64,000 nt of DNA, taken from positions 110,772-174,771 of the forward strand of contig JABDAN010000001.1 of the NCBI GenBank assembly GCA_013289175.1, given 5' to 3'. The notes below the pieces were generated by a model. It was not told the origin of the DNA. It saw only the letters and a list, made by a program, of their open reading frames with translations, and searched no databases. Origin of the DNA: Bacteroidota bacterium (GTDB lineage Bacteria; Bacteroidota; Bacteroidia; Chitinophagales; Chitinophagaceae). Numbering within the stretch: the stretch's first letter is position 1; every line of letters starts with the position of its first letter. Both the position numbers and the translations under genes were made by a program. Shown piece by piece: positions 40,382 to 49,102 of this stretch.

Positions 40382-41689
40382 CTAACCCAGTACTGAATTC
40401 CTTTTATCAATGAATTTTATTGCTTTTCTTCCGGAATCCGGAAACTGCAGTCTTTGCAATTCCGTTGCATCTACATAATGAATTTGTGGGGTCACCCGAA
40501 GTTTTGCCTGTAAATAAGCCCGGATACGGTGATCTGATTCCTCCGAATACCTGGTCGGAAAAAGGTGCAGCAGAACTTCATCCGTCCCTATTTCATTGGA
40601 ATAGACCTCGGCTACGAAATCAGAGATATCTTCCATACCAGAGAGTAAATCAAACAACGCCGGTGCGAACAGCGTAGTCCCCTTGAATTTGATCATCTGT
40701 TTTTTTCTTCCGATCACGGGGGACAACCTCAGTGTTTCCCGTCCACAGGAACAGGTTTCTTCCATAGCAATGCAAAGATCGCCGGTTTTGTATCGCAACA
40801 GGGGCATCCCCTCTACCCCCAAAGTGGTAATGGTCACTTCTCCGGGCTCCCCTTTTGCTACTGGCCGGTTGTCTTCGCTGAGCAACTCTACGATCAGCAA
40901 TTCCGGTTGGAGATGTCCTCCATTCCGGGCTTCACATTCAGTAAAAGCTGTCTGCATTTCAGTCGAAGCATAAGTAGAAAATAGTTCCAGGTTCCAGCTC
41001 TCTGTGATTTTTTTGCCCAGCCGATTCAAAGAAAAATCGGTCTGTCGAATGTTCTCTCCGATGCAGATGGCCTTGCGGACACTGGAAGCTCCCGGATCGA
41101 TGCCATGATCTTGGGCATATTGAATCAGTTTTACAATAAAAGATGGAACACCGACCAGTACCGTGGGTTTAAGACGAAAAATCGTTTCCCACTGAAGGGA
41201 AGGAACACCGGGTCCGACCCGGATCAAGGAGGCGCCCAGCATGCGTATACCGGCATAATAGGCCATGCCGGCCATAAACTGGCGGTCCAGGGTCAGCATC
41301 AGTTGAAAAGTATCGGCGGGTGTACATCCTGCACAAGTGAAGGAACCCCATTCATTCAACGCCAATCTTTTCAGGTCATTTTCTGTCAGGGCGATCGTTA
41401 CCGGCGTACCCAGCGTTCCGGAAGTAGAAGTGTATTCAATGATCCGGGAGCGGGGAACACAAAGAAAAGCATCGTTGTGGGCTTGCAGGTCTTCCTTATC
41501 GGTGGTCGGCAGTTTCAGCAGATCTTCTTTTCTTCGAATTTCTTGGGCCCTCACTCGATGTTCCTTAAAGACTTTTTGATAATAGGGGGAATGCGCCTGG
41601 AGGTAGGCCATGAGTTCACACAGTTTTTTCTCCTGTATGACCCGGATTTGCTCAGGGCTTGAAAAAATCTTATCGGCAGAAGGGTTCAT
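40382..41689 (-). CDS. Phenylacetate-CoA ligase / F390-synthetase-type adenylate-forming ligase
   Basis: EYTSTSGTLGTPVTIALT, FSTYASTEMQTAFTEC, LLRYKTGDLC motifs. Confidence 0.87.
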   Translation of the reverse strand: MNPSADKIFSSPEQIRVIQEKKLCELMAYLQAHSPYYQKVFKEHRVRAQEIRRKEDLLKLPTTDKEDLQAHNDAFLCVPRSRIIEYTSTSGTLGTPVTIALTENDLKRLALNEWGSFTCAGCTPADTFQLMLTLDRQFMAGMAYYAGIRMLGASLIRVGPGVPSLQWETIFRLKPTVLVGVPSFIVKLIQYAQDHGIDPGASSVRKAICIGENIRQTDFSLNRLGKKITESWNLELFSTYASTEMQTAFTECEARNGGHLQPELLIVELLSEDNRPVAKGEPGEVTITTLGVEGMPLLRYKTGDLCIAMEETCSCGRETLRLSPVIGRKKQMIKFKGTTLFAPALFDLLSGMEDISDFVAEVYSNEIGTDEVLLHLFPTRYSEESDHRIRAYLQAKLRVTPQIHYVDATELQRLQFPDSGRKAIKFIDKRNSVLG

Positions 41690-42060
41690 GATTCAAGAAT
41701 GACCACCGCGGTGGCAAAAGATTTTAAATGTGAAAGGCTGACATGTATGGACCGTATACCCAAAGGAGCCAGTGTTAGAAGTGTTTGGCCCGATATGCGC
41801 ATCTCCGGCTTGCCATTGTCCTGATTGACCACCTCGATTTCATGCAGCATTAAACCACGATCCCATCCCCTGCCCACGGCTTTGAGAAAAGCTTCCTTGG
41901 CAGCAAAACGCGCCGCATAATGCTCGTAGCGGGCGGCCTTCGGTTCGCAATATCCTATTTCATGGAGGGAAAAAACCATTTCCCGAAAACCTGAATCCCT
42001 GCCCACCCGCTCAGCGATCCGGTCTACCTCGATGATGTCTATACCCGTACCCAATATCAT
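41686..42060 (-). CDS. acpS: Holo-ACP synthase (AcpS-type phosphopantetheinyl transferase)
   Basis: GTGIDIIEVDRIAE; FAAKEAFLKAVGRG; 4-bp overlap with the ligase gene. Confidence 0.92.
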   Translation of the reverse strand: MILGTGIDIIEVDRIAERVGRDSGFREMVFSLHEIGYCEPKAARYEHYAARFAAKEAFLKAVGRGWDRGLMLHEIEVVNQDNGKPEMRISGQTLLTLAPLGIRSIHVSLSHLKSFATAVVILES

Positions 42061-42066
42061 AGCCGT

Positions 42067-43737
42067 CTATTGATGAAGTTTATCCCGACACTGGGTTATC
42101 TGTAAGTGAATCTGATTTTCCTCATTCTTAGTAGCCACTTCCTTGGACAGCGCCTGCTCGTAGTAGAGCAAGGCTTGGCCATAGTTTTTTTTCTTAAACA
42201 TTTCATTTCCGGCCAGCTGGTAAGTCTGATAATAAGAAGGATTGCTCGCAATCAGGCTGTCGGGATTTACGTCGATTCCTTCCATCATCTCTTTTTTAAG
42301 TTGCCGAAATTTTAAAAACAAAGCATAACGGTCGGTCAGTAAAAAAGAGTCTGCCGGCAGATTTAAACTGCTGTCGGATATCTCCTGGTTGGTTTTCATA
42401 CCGGCCAACGAAAATACCTTATCCAGGTCATAACAAACGAACTGACCAAGCTGCCAGGGTTCTGTGGATACCCACACCCGCCTTTTTTGCGGTTCAAAAA
42501 TAATGGAATGGTGGGCAATGAACTGATTGATAGATTTCTCGTTGCCCAGCCCGATATCTGCATTGTCCAGGCCTTTGTGATCCCTTAAGATTTTCACCGT
42601 CTGGGAAACGGTATTTATTTTGGTAGCCGACAGTAATTCTTGGACCCGCTGATAACGATAGTCGGAAGCACTCTGACGCATTTGAATCCGGTTGGATCGG
42701 GAATTGACCAGCTCGGGACTTTGAAAATGATTGGCACAAATGATTTCATTTTTTCCCGGATCATACAAGCCGATTGAATCGGGTGTTTTTTCAATAATAA
42801 CGGCTTTCCCGTCGGCTGCTGAAGCGATCAAAAAAGATTCTGACACGAACATTTTTCTTTTTTTCGCAATCTCCATAGCCTGTTGGATATTTTCAGCATA
42901 CTGAAGAATTTCCCGCGCAACCAGGGATACGGGTGTTGCCGACCCGGATGGAATATCCGACTTGGCGGCATTGATGGTAACGGTTAGTCCCTTTTCATTC
43001 ATACCAGATACCACGCCAATAAATCCACCCCAAGTGACCGACATAAACTTAAATCCCTCGGCTGGATTTTCAAACGACACAATTTTATTCTCTGCAAAAT
43101 GATCGCCTACATAGAAATCAAAATTCCTTCCAATTATCATCTCCCCATTTTCAGATCTGGATCCCCAGGTACCAAAAGAGGTACAGCCCACCAGCGCAAG
43201 GTTCTGCAAGGCATGACCGATGTCGTGGGCCGCATGATAGTTGAGTATCCGCTGATAATTGCTACCGATATAATTGTACTTGTTTGAGGCAGAAAGAGAA
43301 ATGCCGTAAATTTCTTCTTTGTCTTCTTCGGTAACATGTTTATCCAGGTCCCGGTTAAACCATCCTACGACATATTTCAAAAAATGAAGGTAGAATTTGG
43401 AAGGCACCAGGCGGTTAATTTGATCACTGAAATAATCTTCCTGCAGCTGGATCAGCTCCTGGGTTAATTTTCCGTTGACCACGCCCCGATCAAAGGGCTC
43501 GCCTTCCACGTAGAGTTCGAACAATCCGGATTTGCTTTTTCTAAACCAGTTATTTTTTAGGGTATATAATCCGGGACTGGACTGAACCCGTTGCCAACCG
43601 AGCGCTGTTTTATCGGCAATTTTAGGTGGAGTGGTTTTGGAAACGATGGATATATAGATAAACCCGGCTAAAAGAAGCACGCCGATCACCGCACCTATGC
43701 GGGCCAGTCTGCGCCAAAATCTGTTTTTTCTAGGCAT
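42067..43737 (-). CDS. C45 family autoproteolytic acyltransferase/hydrolase
   Basis: N-terminal TM; putative nucleophile VGCTSFGTWGSRSENGEMIIGRNFDFYVGDHF; GFIGVVSGMNEKGLTVTINAA. Confidence 0.83.
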   Translation of the reverse strand: MPRKNRFWRRLARIGAVIGVLLLAGFIYISIVSKTTPPKIADKTALGWQRVQSSPGLYTLKNNWFRKSKSGLFELYVEGEPFDRGVVNGKLTQELIQLQEDYFSDQINRLVPSKFYLHFLKYVVGWFNRDLDKHVTEEDKEEIYGISLSASNKYNYIGSNYQRILNYHAAHDIGHALQNLALVGCTSFGTWGSRSENGEMIIGRNFDFYVGDHFAENKIVSFENPAEGFKFMSVTWGGFIGVVSGMNEKGLTVTINAAKSDIPSGSATPVSLVAREILQYAENIQQAMEIAKKRKMFVSESFLIASAADGKAVIIEKTPDSIGLYDPGKNEIICANHFQSPELVNSRSNRIQMRQSASDYRYQRVQELLSATKINTVSQTVKILRDHKGLDNADIGLGNEKSINQFIAHHSIIFEPQKRRVWVSTEPWQLGQFVCYDLDKVFSLAGMKTNQEISDSSLNLPADSFLLTDRYALFLKFRQLKKEMMEGIDVNPDSLIASNPSYYQTYQLAGNEMFKKKNYGQALLYYEQALSKEVATKNEENQIHLQITQCRDKLHQ

Positions 43738-45235
43738 TTCTCATTTTTTCAACAAAGTCATCTTTTCCAGTTACGGCCATGGCGGTTATCATTCCGCTGA
43801 TGGCTGTACCCAGGATGCCATGAAGGTTCAGGTATTGTCCGGTAAGAAATAAATTCGGTATCCGGGTTTTAGGAGAAATCAGGGTACCGAGTGGATTGTT
43901 GAAATCCTTCACTGTACCATAGAGATTTCCATCCTCGTTTCCGATATAGTCGCGGAAGGTCAGGGGGGTGGAAGAATAGGTATGCAAAATCGCATTTCGT
44001 ATTGCTGGAAATTTTTCTTCCACCCGGTTGAGCAGTTGTTCTTCTTTTCTTTTTTTGAAAAGATCGTACGCGGTGCCGCGGTGTTGTTTGGAGGAAACCG
44101 TATTGAAACTTTCTGCCCAGCCTTGCACCTCTTCATAGCGCATATATGCAAAAATAGTCATCCCGGAAGCAAAATCATTTTTTGCTGACGGCGAAAGATA
44201 CATCGCATAACCGAGTGGCCAATTCTTTTCATCATACAAATCCATTTCCCAGACCGATCCTGTTTTATGATAGTAATAGTTGTGTTTAAAATAAGGGAAA
44301 TGATTTTTCTTAAAAACAATATTCAACGTAAAGGAGGACACGGTTGTCGCCATTTCTTCCATTCTTTTTCTGGTAACCGGCCGGATCAGAGGGGAGTCGG
44401 TCATCCGGTAGGTATTGGCCGGTGATGTATTGGATATAAATTGTTCGGCCTGCACCAAAGAACCGTCTTGCAACCGGACGGCATGGACTCGGTCTCCTTC
44501 CATCAGCAGGTTCTTCACCTCCCGGTTTCTGATCAGGACGCCACCGGCTGAGGATATATTCTTTGCCATAATTTTTGCAATCTGGGAGCCGCCATCCATC
44601 ACCCGCCAGGCACTCTCTATATAACTGTTCACCGTCAGGGCGTGGATATAAAACGGTGTGGTATCTCCGGCACCAGCATAGAGCATATTGTTGCCCGCCA
44701 GGACAGCGCGCAGGGTGAGATCTTCCGTAAGGGATTCTATAAATTTTTTTGCGGAAAACTGCATGGCCTTTTCCTTTTCATCCGCCCTTCCTTCTAATTT
44801 GAGCCGGTACAAAGGAAAACGGTCACAGATCTGGCGGATGGTCTCAATATATTTCTGAATGGCTTTTTTTTCCCGGGGGAAATTGCGGATCATTTCCTGT
44901 TCGAATGCACCATAACCCTGCATGATGGCGTATTCTTTTTCATCTCCCTCCAAAAGTATCCGGTCAAAAGAGGAATCCATTTTTTCCAAACGGAGTTTGT
45001 CGGTTAGTCCCAGCCATTTGAAGATCTGATACAGGTTTTGCCCCTTGTCCAGCGCGCCCAAATAATGGACGCCGGAATCAAAAATGACTTTATTGCGGAC
45101 ATAGATCTGAAGGCAACCGCCGATCTGTTTATTTTTTTCAATCATACAAACAGAATACCCTTCCCGGCTCAGGATATTTCCGCAGACAAGGCCCCCCATT
45201 CCGGTTCCTATGATCAGTACATCAAACTTTTTCAT
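43730..45235 (-). CDS. CrtI-like NAD(P)/FAD-dependent oxidoreductase
   Basis: FDVLIIGTGMGGLVCGNILSREGYSVCMIEKNKQIGGCLQ; LFLTGQYLNLHGILGTAISGMITA. Confidence 0.87.
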   Translation of the reverse strand: MKKFDVLIIGTGMGGLVCGNILSREGYSVCMIEKNKQIGGCLQIYVRNKVIFDSGVHYLGALDKGQNLYQIFKWLGLTDKLRLEKMDSSFDRILLEGDEKEYAIMQGYGAFEQEMIRNFPREKKAIQKYIETIRQICDRFPLYRLKLEGRADEKEKAMQFSAKKFIESLTEDLTLRAVLAGNNMLYAGAGDTTPFYIHALTVNSYIESAWRVMDGGSQIAKIMAKNISSAGGVLIRNREVKNLLMEGDRVHAVRLQDGSLVQAEQFISNTSPANTYRMTDSPLIRPVTRKRMEEMATTVSSFTLNIVFKKNHFPYFKHNYYYHKTGSVWEMDLYDEKNWPLGYAMYLSPSAKNDFASGMTIFAYMRYEEVQGWAESFNTVSSKQHRGTAYDLFKKRKEEQLLNRVEEKFPAIRNAILHTYSSTPLTFRDYIGNEDGNLYGTVKDFNNPLGTLISPKTRIPNLFLTGQYLNLHGILGTAISGMITAMAVTGKDDFVEKMRNA

Positions 45236-48200
45236 GACTTTTTACCGGATGTGTGATGACAAAAAGAAGGTTGGAGGTCCACTCAGACGGATCCACCGTC
45301 TGGCAGTCCAGGTGGTGACTCCTGGCCAGTTCCCTGATATTTTTCCCGGACAAAAAATGCATTTTTTTTCCGCTCGTTTTATTGAACGCAAAAAACCGGG
45401 TAGACAAGAATTCGCTGAACCGGGTCGCCTGGTGTTTCTTATCCATATCCCGGTCTCCATCCCGGATGAGCAAAACACCTCCGGGGCGCAGCGCATCCAT
45501 GCATCCATGCATCAGGTGATCCTGCTGGTCGGGTGTAAGATAATGCAGTACGTCTGAGAGAATGATGGCATCGGCTGGCCTGGGTTGAAGGTTTCGGATG
45601 TCCGCCTGCAGAAAATGAATATTTCCGTTTTTACTGAAACAATGACTGGCCGTTTCAATTTTTTCTTCATCGTGGTCATATCCGATGATATCCCGACCGG
45701 GAGCCAGCATTTGCAGCATATAACTCATGAAACCATAGCCGCATCCGATATCCAGTATCCTGCCCTTGAGTGGAATATGTTCATGAAAAACCCGGTAATC
45801 CTTTTCCAGCCGAATTTTCACCCGTAGGTACCATTCCAGTATGGGGCCTTTGTAAATATAATTGTAGATGAGCTGCTCGCGGAAATAACGCGGCCCCTCC
45901 TCCTGTTTTTTAAGCCGGGCATATTCCCTTCTGAAATACTGTCCCATATATTTTGCCCTTTCTGAATAATCCACCCCGAAAAAAAAGTCTCCCGTTTTCA
46001 CCCGCGGAAGATATTCTATGGCGATGTAACCGTCCTTGAGTAGAAAATCACCCTTGGACATGGTATATCCAGTGCCGTGAATCAGGACGGGCAGGATGTC
46101 AAGCCTCAATTTTTCCGCAATAAAAAAAGCGCCTTTGTGAAATCTCCGGATCTGTTCATCGGCGGAGCGGGTTCCTTCCGGGAAAACAGCAATGGAATAT
46201 CCGGCTTTTACCTGTTCCTCCAGGTAACCCGTACTGTTTTCAATTCCCCGGGAAACCGGATAATAACCTGCCATTTGTACCAGTTTGCCGAACAGGGGTG
46301 AATTCCAAACCCAATTGTTGGTGAGCAGAACCACTTTGGGATAAAGCATGGTCATGATGAGAATATCCAAAAACGATTGGTGATTGGCAATGAGCACAAC
46401 CGGTCTTGAAAAATCTTCCTTGCGTGGATTGATGATTTTCTTTTTCACATTTCCCATAATATATAAGACCGACCAGGTATAGGAAGAAACCAGGCGGTGA
46501 TAAAAGTTTTTGGTCCGGGTTTTGGCAAAAGGATTCCACTTCACCAGGAATAAACCGATGATTGTGACCACCACACTGCCGAAGGCAAAATAGCTCAACG
46601 AAAAAATAGATTTGCAGAGTCCGAATGCTGTCCAGGGGAAACGCCCCTTGCTCACCCGTCCGGTGATCAAAAAACGAAAGAAAAAAGGGATAAGGACTTG
46701 TGCGACCAATACCACACTGAGTATTCCGGTGATGGAGATCAGGGCAATCGATCGAAGGGCGGGATGTTTGGCAAAAATCAGGACGCCGAGGCCGGCCAGG
46801 GTGGTGATGGCCGAAAGGACAATAGAAGATTTATAACTGGATAGGTTTTTTTTCCCTGTTTTATATTCCTGCAACAAACCGTCCATAATAAATAAACTGT
46901 AGTCATCTCCCAATCCGAATATGAGCGCCGATAAAATAATATTTACAATGTTGAATTGCAATCCGGCCAGCCCCATGATTCCCAGAATCCAGACAAAGGC
47001 GATGATCATGGGAATAAAGGAGACCAGGGCCAGTTCGATCCGCCCGTAGGTCAATAACAATACGCCGAATACCAGGATCGACACCATCCATCCGATCTGA
47101 TTGAAATCGGCCGTCACTACATCCAGCAGTTTGGAAGTCAGGTATTGTTTATCGGTGATGGTCACAGCAGGAAATTGGCCAAAGGAATCAAAAACAATTT
47201 TTTTATCCGCCGGTGCTACCTGCAGCAAGCTGATCAGTGAAACTTGTTTGGGATTTTCCAGGATATAGTCATTGGCAAAAGCAGTTCTAAGAAAATGGGT
47301 TTCTCCACTGTCCAGCGGCTCGTAATTTTTTGTAACCATCGCACGGGCTGAATCCTCCAGGGATGTTCGGAAACCCAGGGAATCGGCGATGATTCTGGTT
47401 TTGCTGAGCAGATTGTTCTGTTTTTCCAAATTCCAGTAGGCATGCCAGTACCGAATCCTTTCCCTTTGAAGGGAGTCGGAAATGAGCAATTGAAATACAC
47501 CCGTATATTTCTTAATTAATTTATTCTGGTAGAGGCTCGTAATTTTTTCGTCGACAAGTTCCTGTTTTCTCAATACATCCTCCAGGCTTTTTCCTTCCGT
47601 CACCAAGTACAGGGAACGCAGACCGTAAGCATTGATCCTGTTGAGCGTCGATTCTGCTTTTTTCAGAGGCTCCGGCATGTAGTTTAAATGCATCATGTCC
47701 TGATCGAATCCTACCCGGTTGACAAAAAACGCAAATACGACAGTGAGTAAAAATATCACCCCCACCAGCCATTTGTTTTTTTCCGGATGAGAAACGGCCA
47801 GCCGCAGGATCCAGGAATCGCGTTCGGTCGATTCGCTGGCTTTTCTAACCGTTTGCGGGCGGGAGATTAAATGGGGTAGAAAAATCAGGGAACTCAGAGA
47901 GGCACCAATCAGACTGAAGGCAGCGAAGAGTCCAAGGTCTTTTAATATTTCGGAGCGCACAAACTGGAGGCAGAAAAAACCGCCGATGGTTGTGAAGCTG
48001 CCAATGGTGAGTGGAAATGTCAGGTCATTTAATACTTCCCGCATGTCCCTGCGGTGACGAAAATGATTGTATACATGCAACGAATAATTGATGGCGATTC
48101 CAAGGACAATGGAACCGGCAGCCAGCGCGATCACCGAAATGGTTCCTTTGATCCAATAGAGGATACTCAAAGAGAACAAGGCGCCCAGCAAAACGGGCAG

Positions 48201-49100
48201 GAGGATAAAAAAAGGCGCTCTTTTCTTTTTAAAATACCAGCTGATAAAAACAATGAGAAAAAGAGAAGTGATGCTCAGGGTAAGAATCGAATCTCGCCTG
48301 AGCTGGGAAGCATTTCCCGCTGCCACCGCTGCGGCGCCAAAATAAGCGGCATCAACACGAGGAAATTTTTTCTCTTGCAGTTCCGCAATAACCTGGTCGA
48401 TGCCCGCCAGCAGACGGTTATTTTTACCCGTGTTGTTGGCCGGATAGGCTGGCCGAACAAACAAGGCCATATAGCGCTGGTCTTTGGTAATGATGTGTCC
48501 GTCAAATAAGTCAAAATTTTCATCATATTGAAGATTCCGGACTTTTTTAATTGCGGGGTTGGCCAATCCCAGTGGATCTTTGGCAATAAAAAATTTCAAG
48601 GCAAAACCCGCGGGGGAAGAAAGGTTTTGCTTGTCTCTGTCCAAAACCGCCTTCAGTTTTTCGGGTTGTTGAAGACTGTCCAGGTACCGGTAGTCTGAAG
48701 GATCCAGAAATACGGGTAGGTGTTCGGTTACCACCGAGACGAGGTCCGGAAAAAGGCTGTCGTTGATGCGGTCATCGACCCCATGAATCAATTGGGGATA
48801 CTGATCACGCAGTCGAAGGGAAAAGGAATCGGCGAAAGCCGACAGGGAATCGGGTGCCGTGTGGCTGCTGTCCTTTAAGGAAATCATCAGGACCAGTTTA
48901 TCGGCGAAGCGGGCATTGCGCAGTATTTCGTTGAGTTTGTCCGTCTGCCTGTCCCGGGGCAGGATCTTAGAGATATCCTCTTCTGGTTTTATTTTGACGG
49001 CAAAATATCCTGTAACCAGAAACAAACCGATGAACACCGTGAAAAATACCTTCCGGTTGGCTTCAAAATAACGATAGATATACAGAATTAGGTTTGCCAT
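45222..49100 (-). CDS. Trimodular protein: MMPL/RND exporter - LPLAT acyltransferase - class I methyltransferase
   Basis: RND/MMPL TM repeats (LGIAINYSLHVYNHF; FGLGDDYSLFIMDGL); NHQSFLD and FPEGTRS acyltransferase motifs; ILDIGCGYGF SAM motif. Confidence 0.9.
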   Translation of the reverse strand: MANLILYIYRYFEANRKVFFTVFIGLFLVTGYFAVKIKPEEDISKILPRDRQTDKLNEILRNARFADKLVLMISLKDSSHTAPDSLSAFADSFSLRLRDQYPQLIHGVDDRINDSLFPDLVSVVTEHLPVFLDPSDYRYLDSLQQPEKLKAVLDRDKQNLSSPAGFALKFFIAKDPLGLANPAIKKVRNLQYDENFDLFDGHIITKDQRYMALFVRPAYPANNTGKNNRLLAGIDQVIAELQEKKFPRVDAAYFGAAAVAAGNASQLRRDSILTLSITSLFLIVFISWYFKKKRAPFFILLPVLLGALFSLSILYWIKGTISVIALAAGSIVLGIAINYSLHVYNHFRHRRDMREVLNDLTFPLTIGSFTTIGGFFCLQFVRSEILKDLGLFAAFSLIGASLSSLIFLPHLISRPQTVRKASESTERDSWILRLAVSHPEKNKWLVGVIFLLTVVFAFFVNRVGFDQDMMHLNYMPEPLKKAESTLNRINAYGLRSLYLVTEGKSLEDVLRKQELVDEKITSLYQNKLIKKYTGVFQLLISDSLQRERIRYWHAYWNLEKQNNLLSKTRIIADSLGFRTSLEDSARAMVTKNYEPLDSGETHFLRTAFANDYILENPKQVSLISLLQVAPADKKIVFDSFGQFPAVTITDKQYLTSKLLDVVTADFNQIGWMVSILVFGVLLLTYGRIELALVSFIPMIIAFVWILGIMGLAGLQFNIVNIILSALIFGLGDDYSLFIMDGLLQEYKTGKKNLSSYKSSIVLSAITTLAGLGVLIFAKHPALRSIALISITGILSVVLVAQVLIPFFFRFLITGRVSKGRFPWTAFGLCKSIFSLSYFAFGSVVVTIIGLFLVKWNPFAKTRTKNFYHRLVSSYTWSVLYIMGNVKKKIINPRKEDFSRPVVLIANHQSFLDILIMTMLYPKVVLLTNNWVWNSPLFGKLVQMAGYYPVSRGIENSTGYLEEQVKAGYSIAVFPEGTRSADEQIRRFHKGAFFIAEKLRLDILPVLIHGTGYTMSKGDFLLKDGYIAIEYLPRVKTGDFFFGVDYSERAKYMGQYFRREYARLKKQEEGPRYFREQLIYNYIYKGPILEWYLRVKIRLEKDYRVFHEHIPLKGRILDIGCGYGFMSYMLQMLAPGRDIIGYDHDEEKIETASHCFSKNGNIHFLQADIRNLQPRPADAIILSDVLHYLTPDQQDHLMHGCMDALRPGGVLLIRDGDRDMDKKHQATRFSEFLSTRFFAFNKTSGKKMHFLSGKNIRELARSHHLDCQTVDPSEWTSNLLFVITHPVKSHEKV

Positions 49101-49102
49101 GG

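Noticed and set aside
28326-45235. Carotenoid biosynthesis cluster suggested by two phytoene desaturase-like proteins
   Set aside because: No phytoene synthase, cyclase or hydroxylase is present; the neighbours are ACP, KS and DarAB genes.
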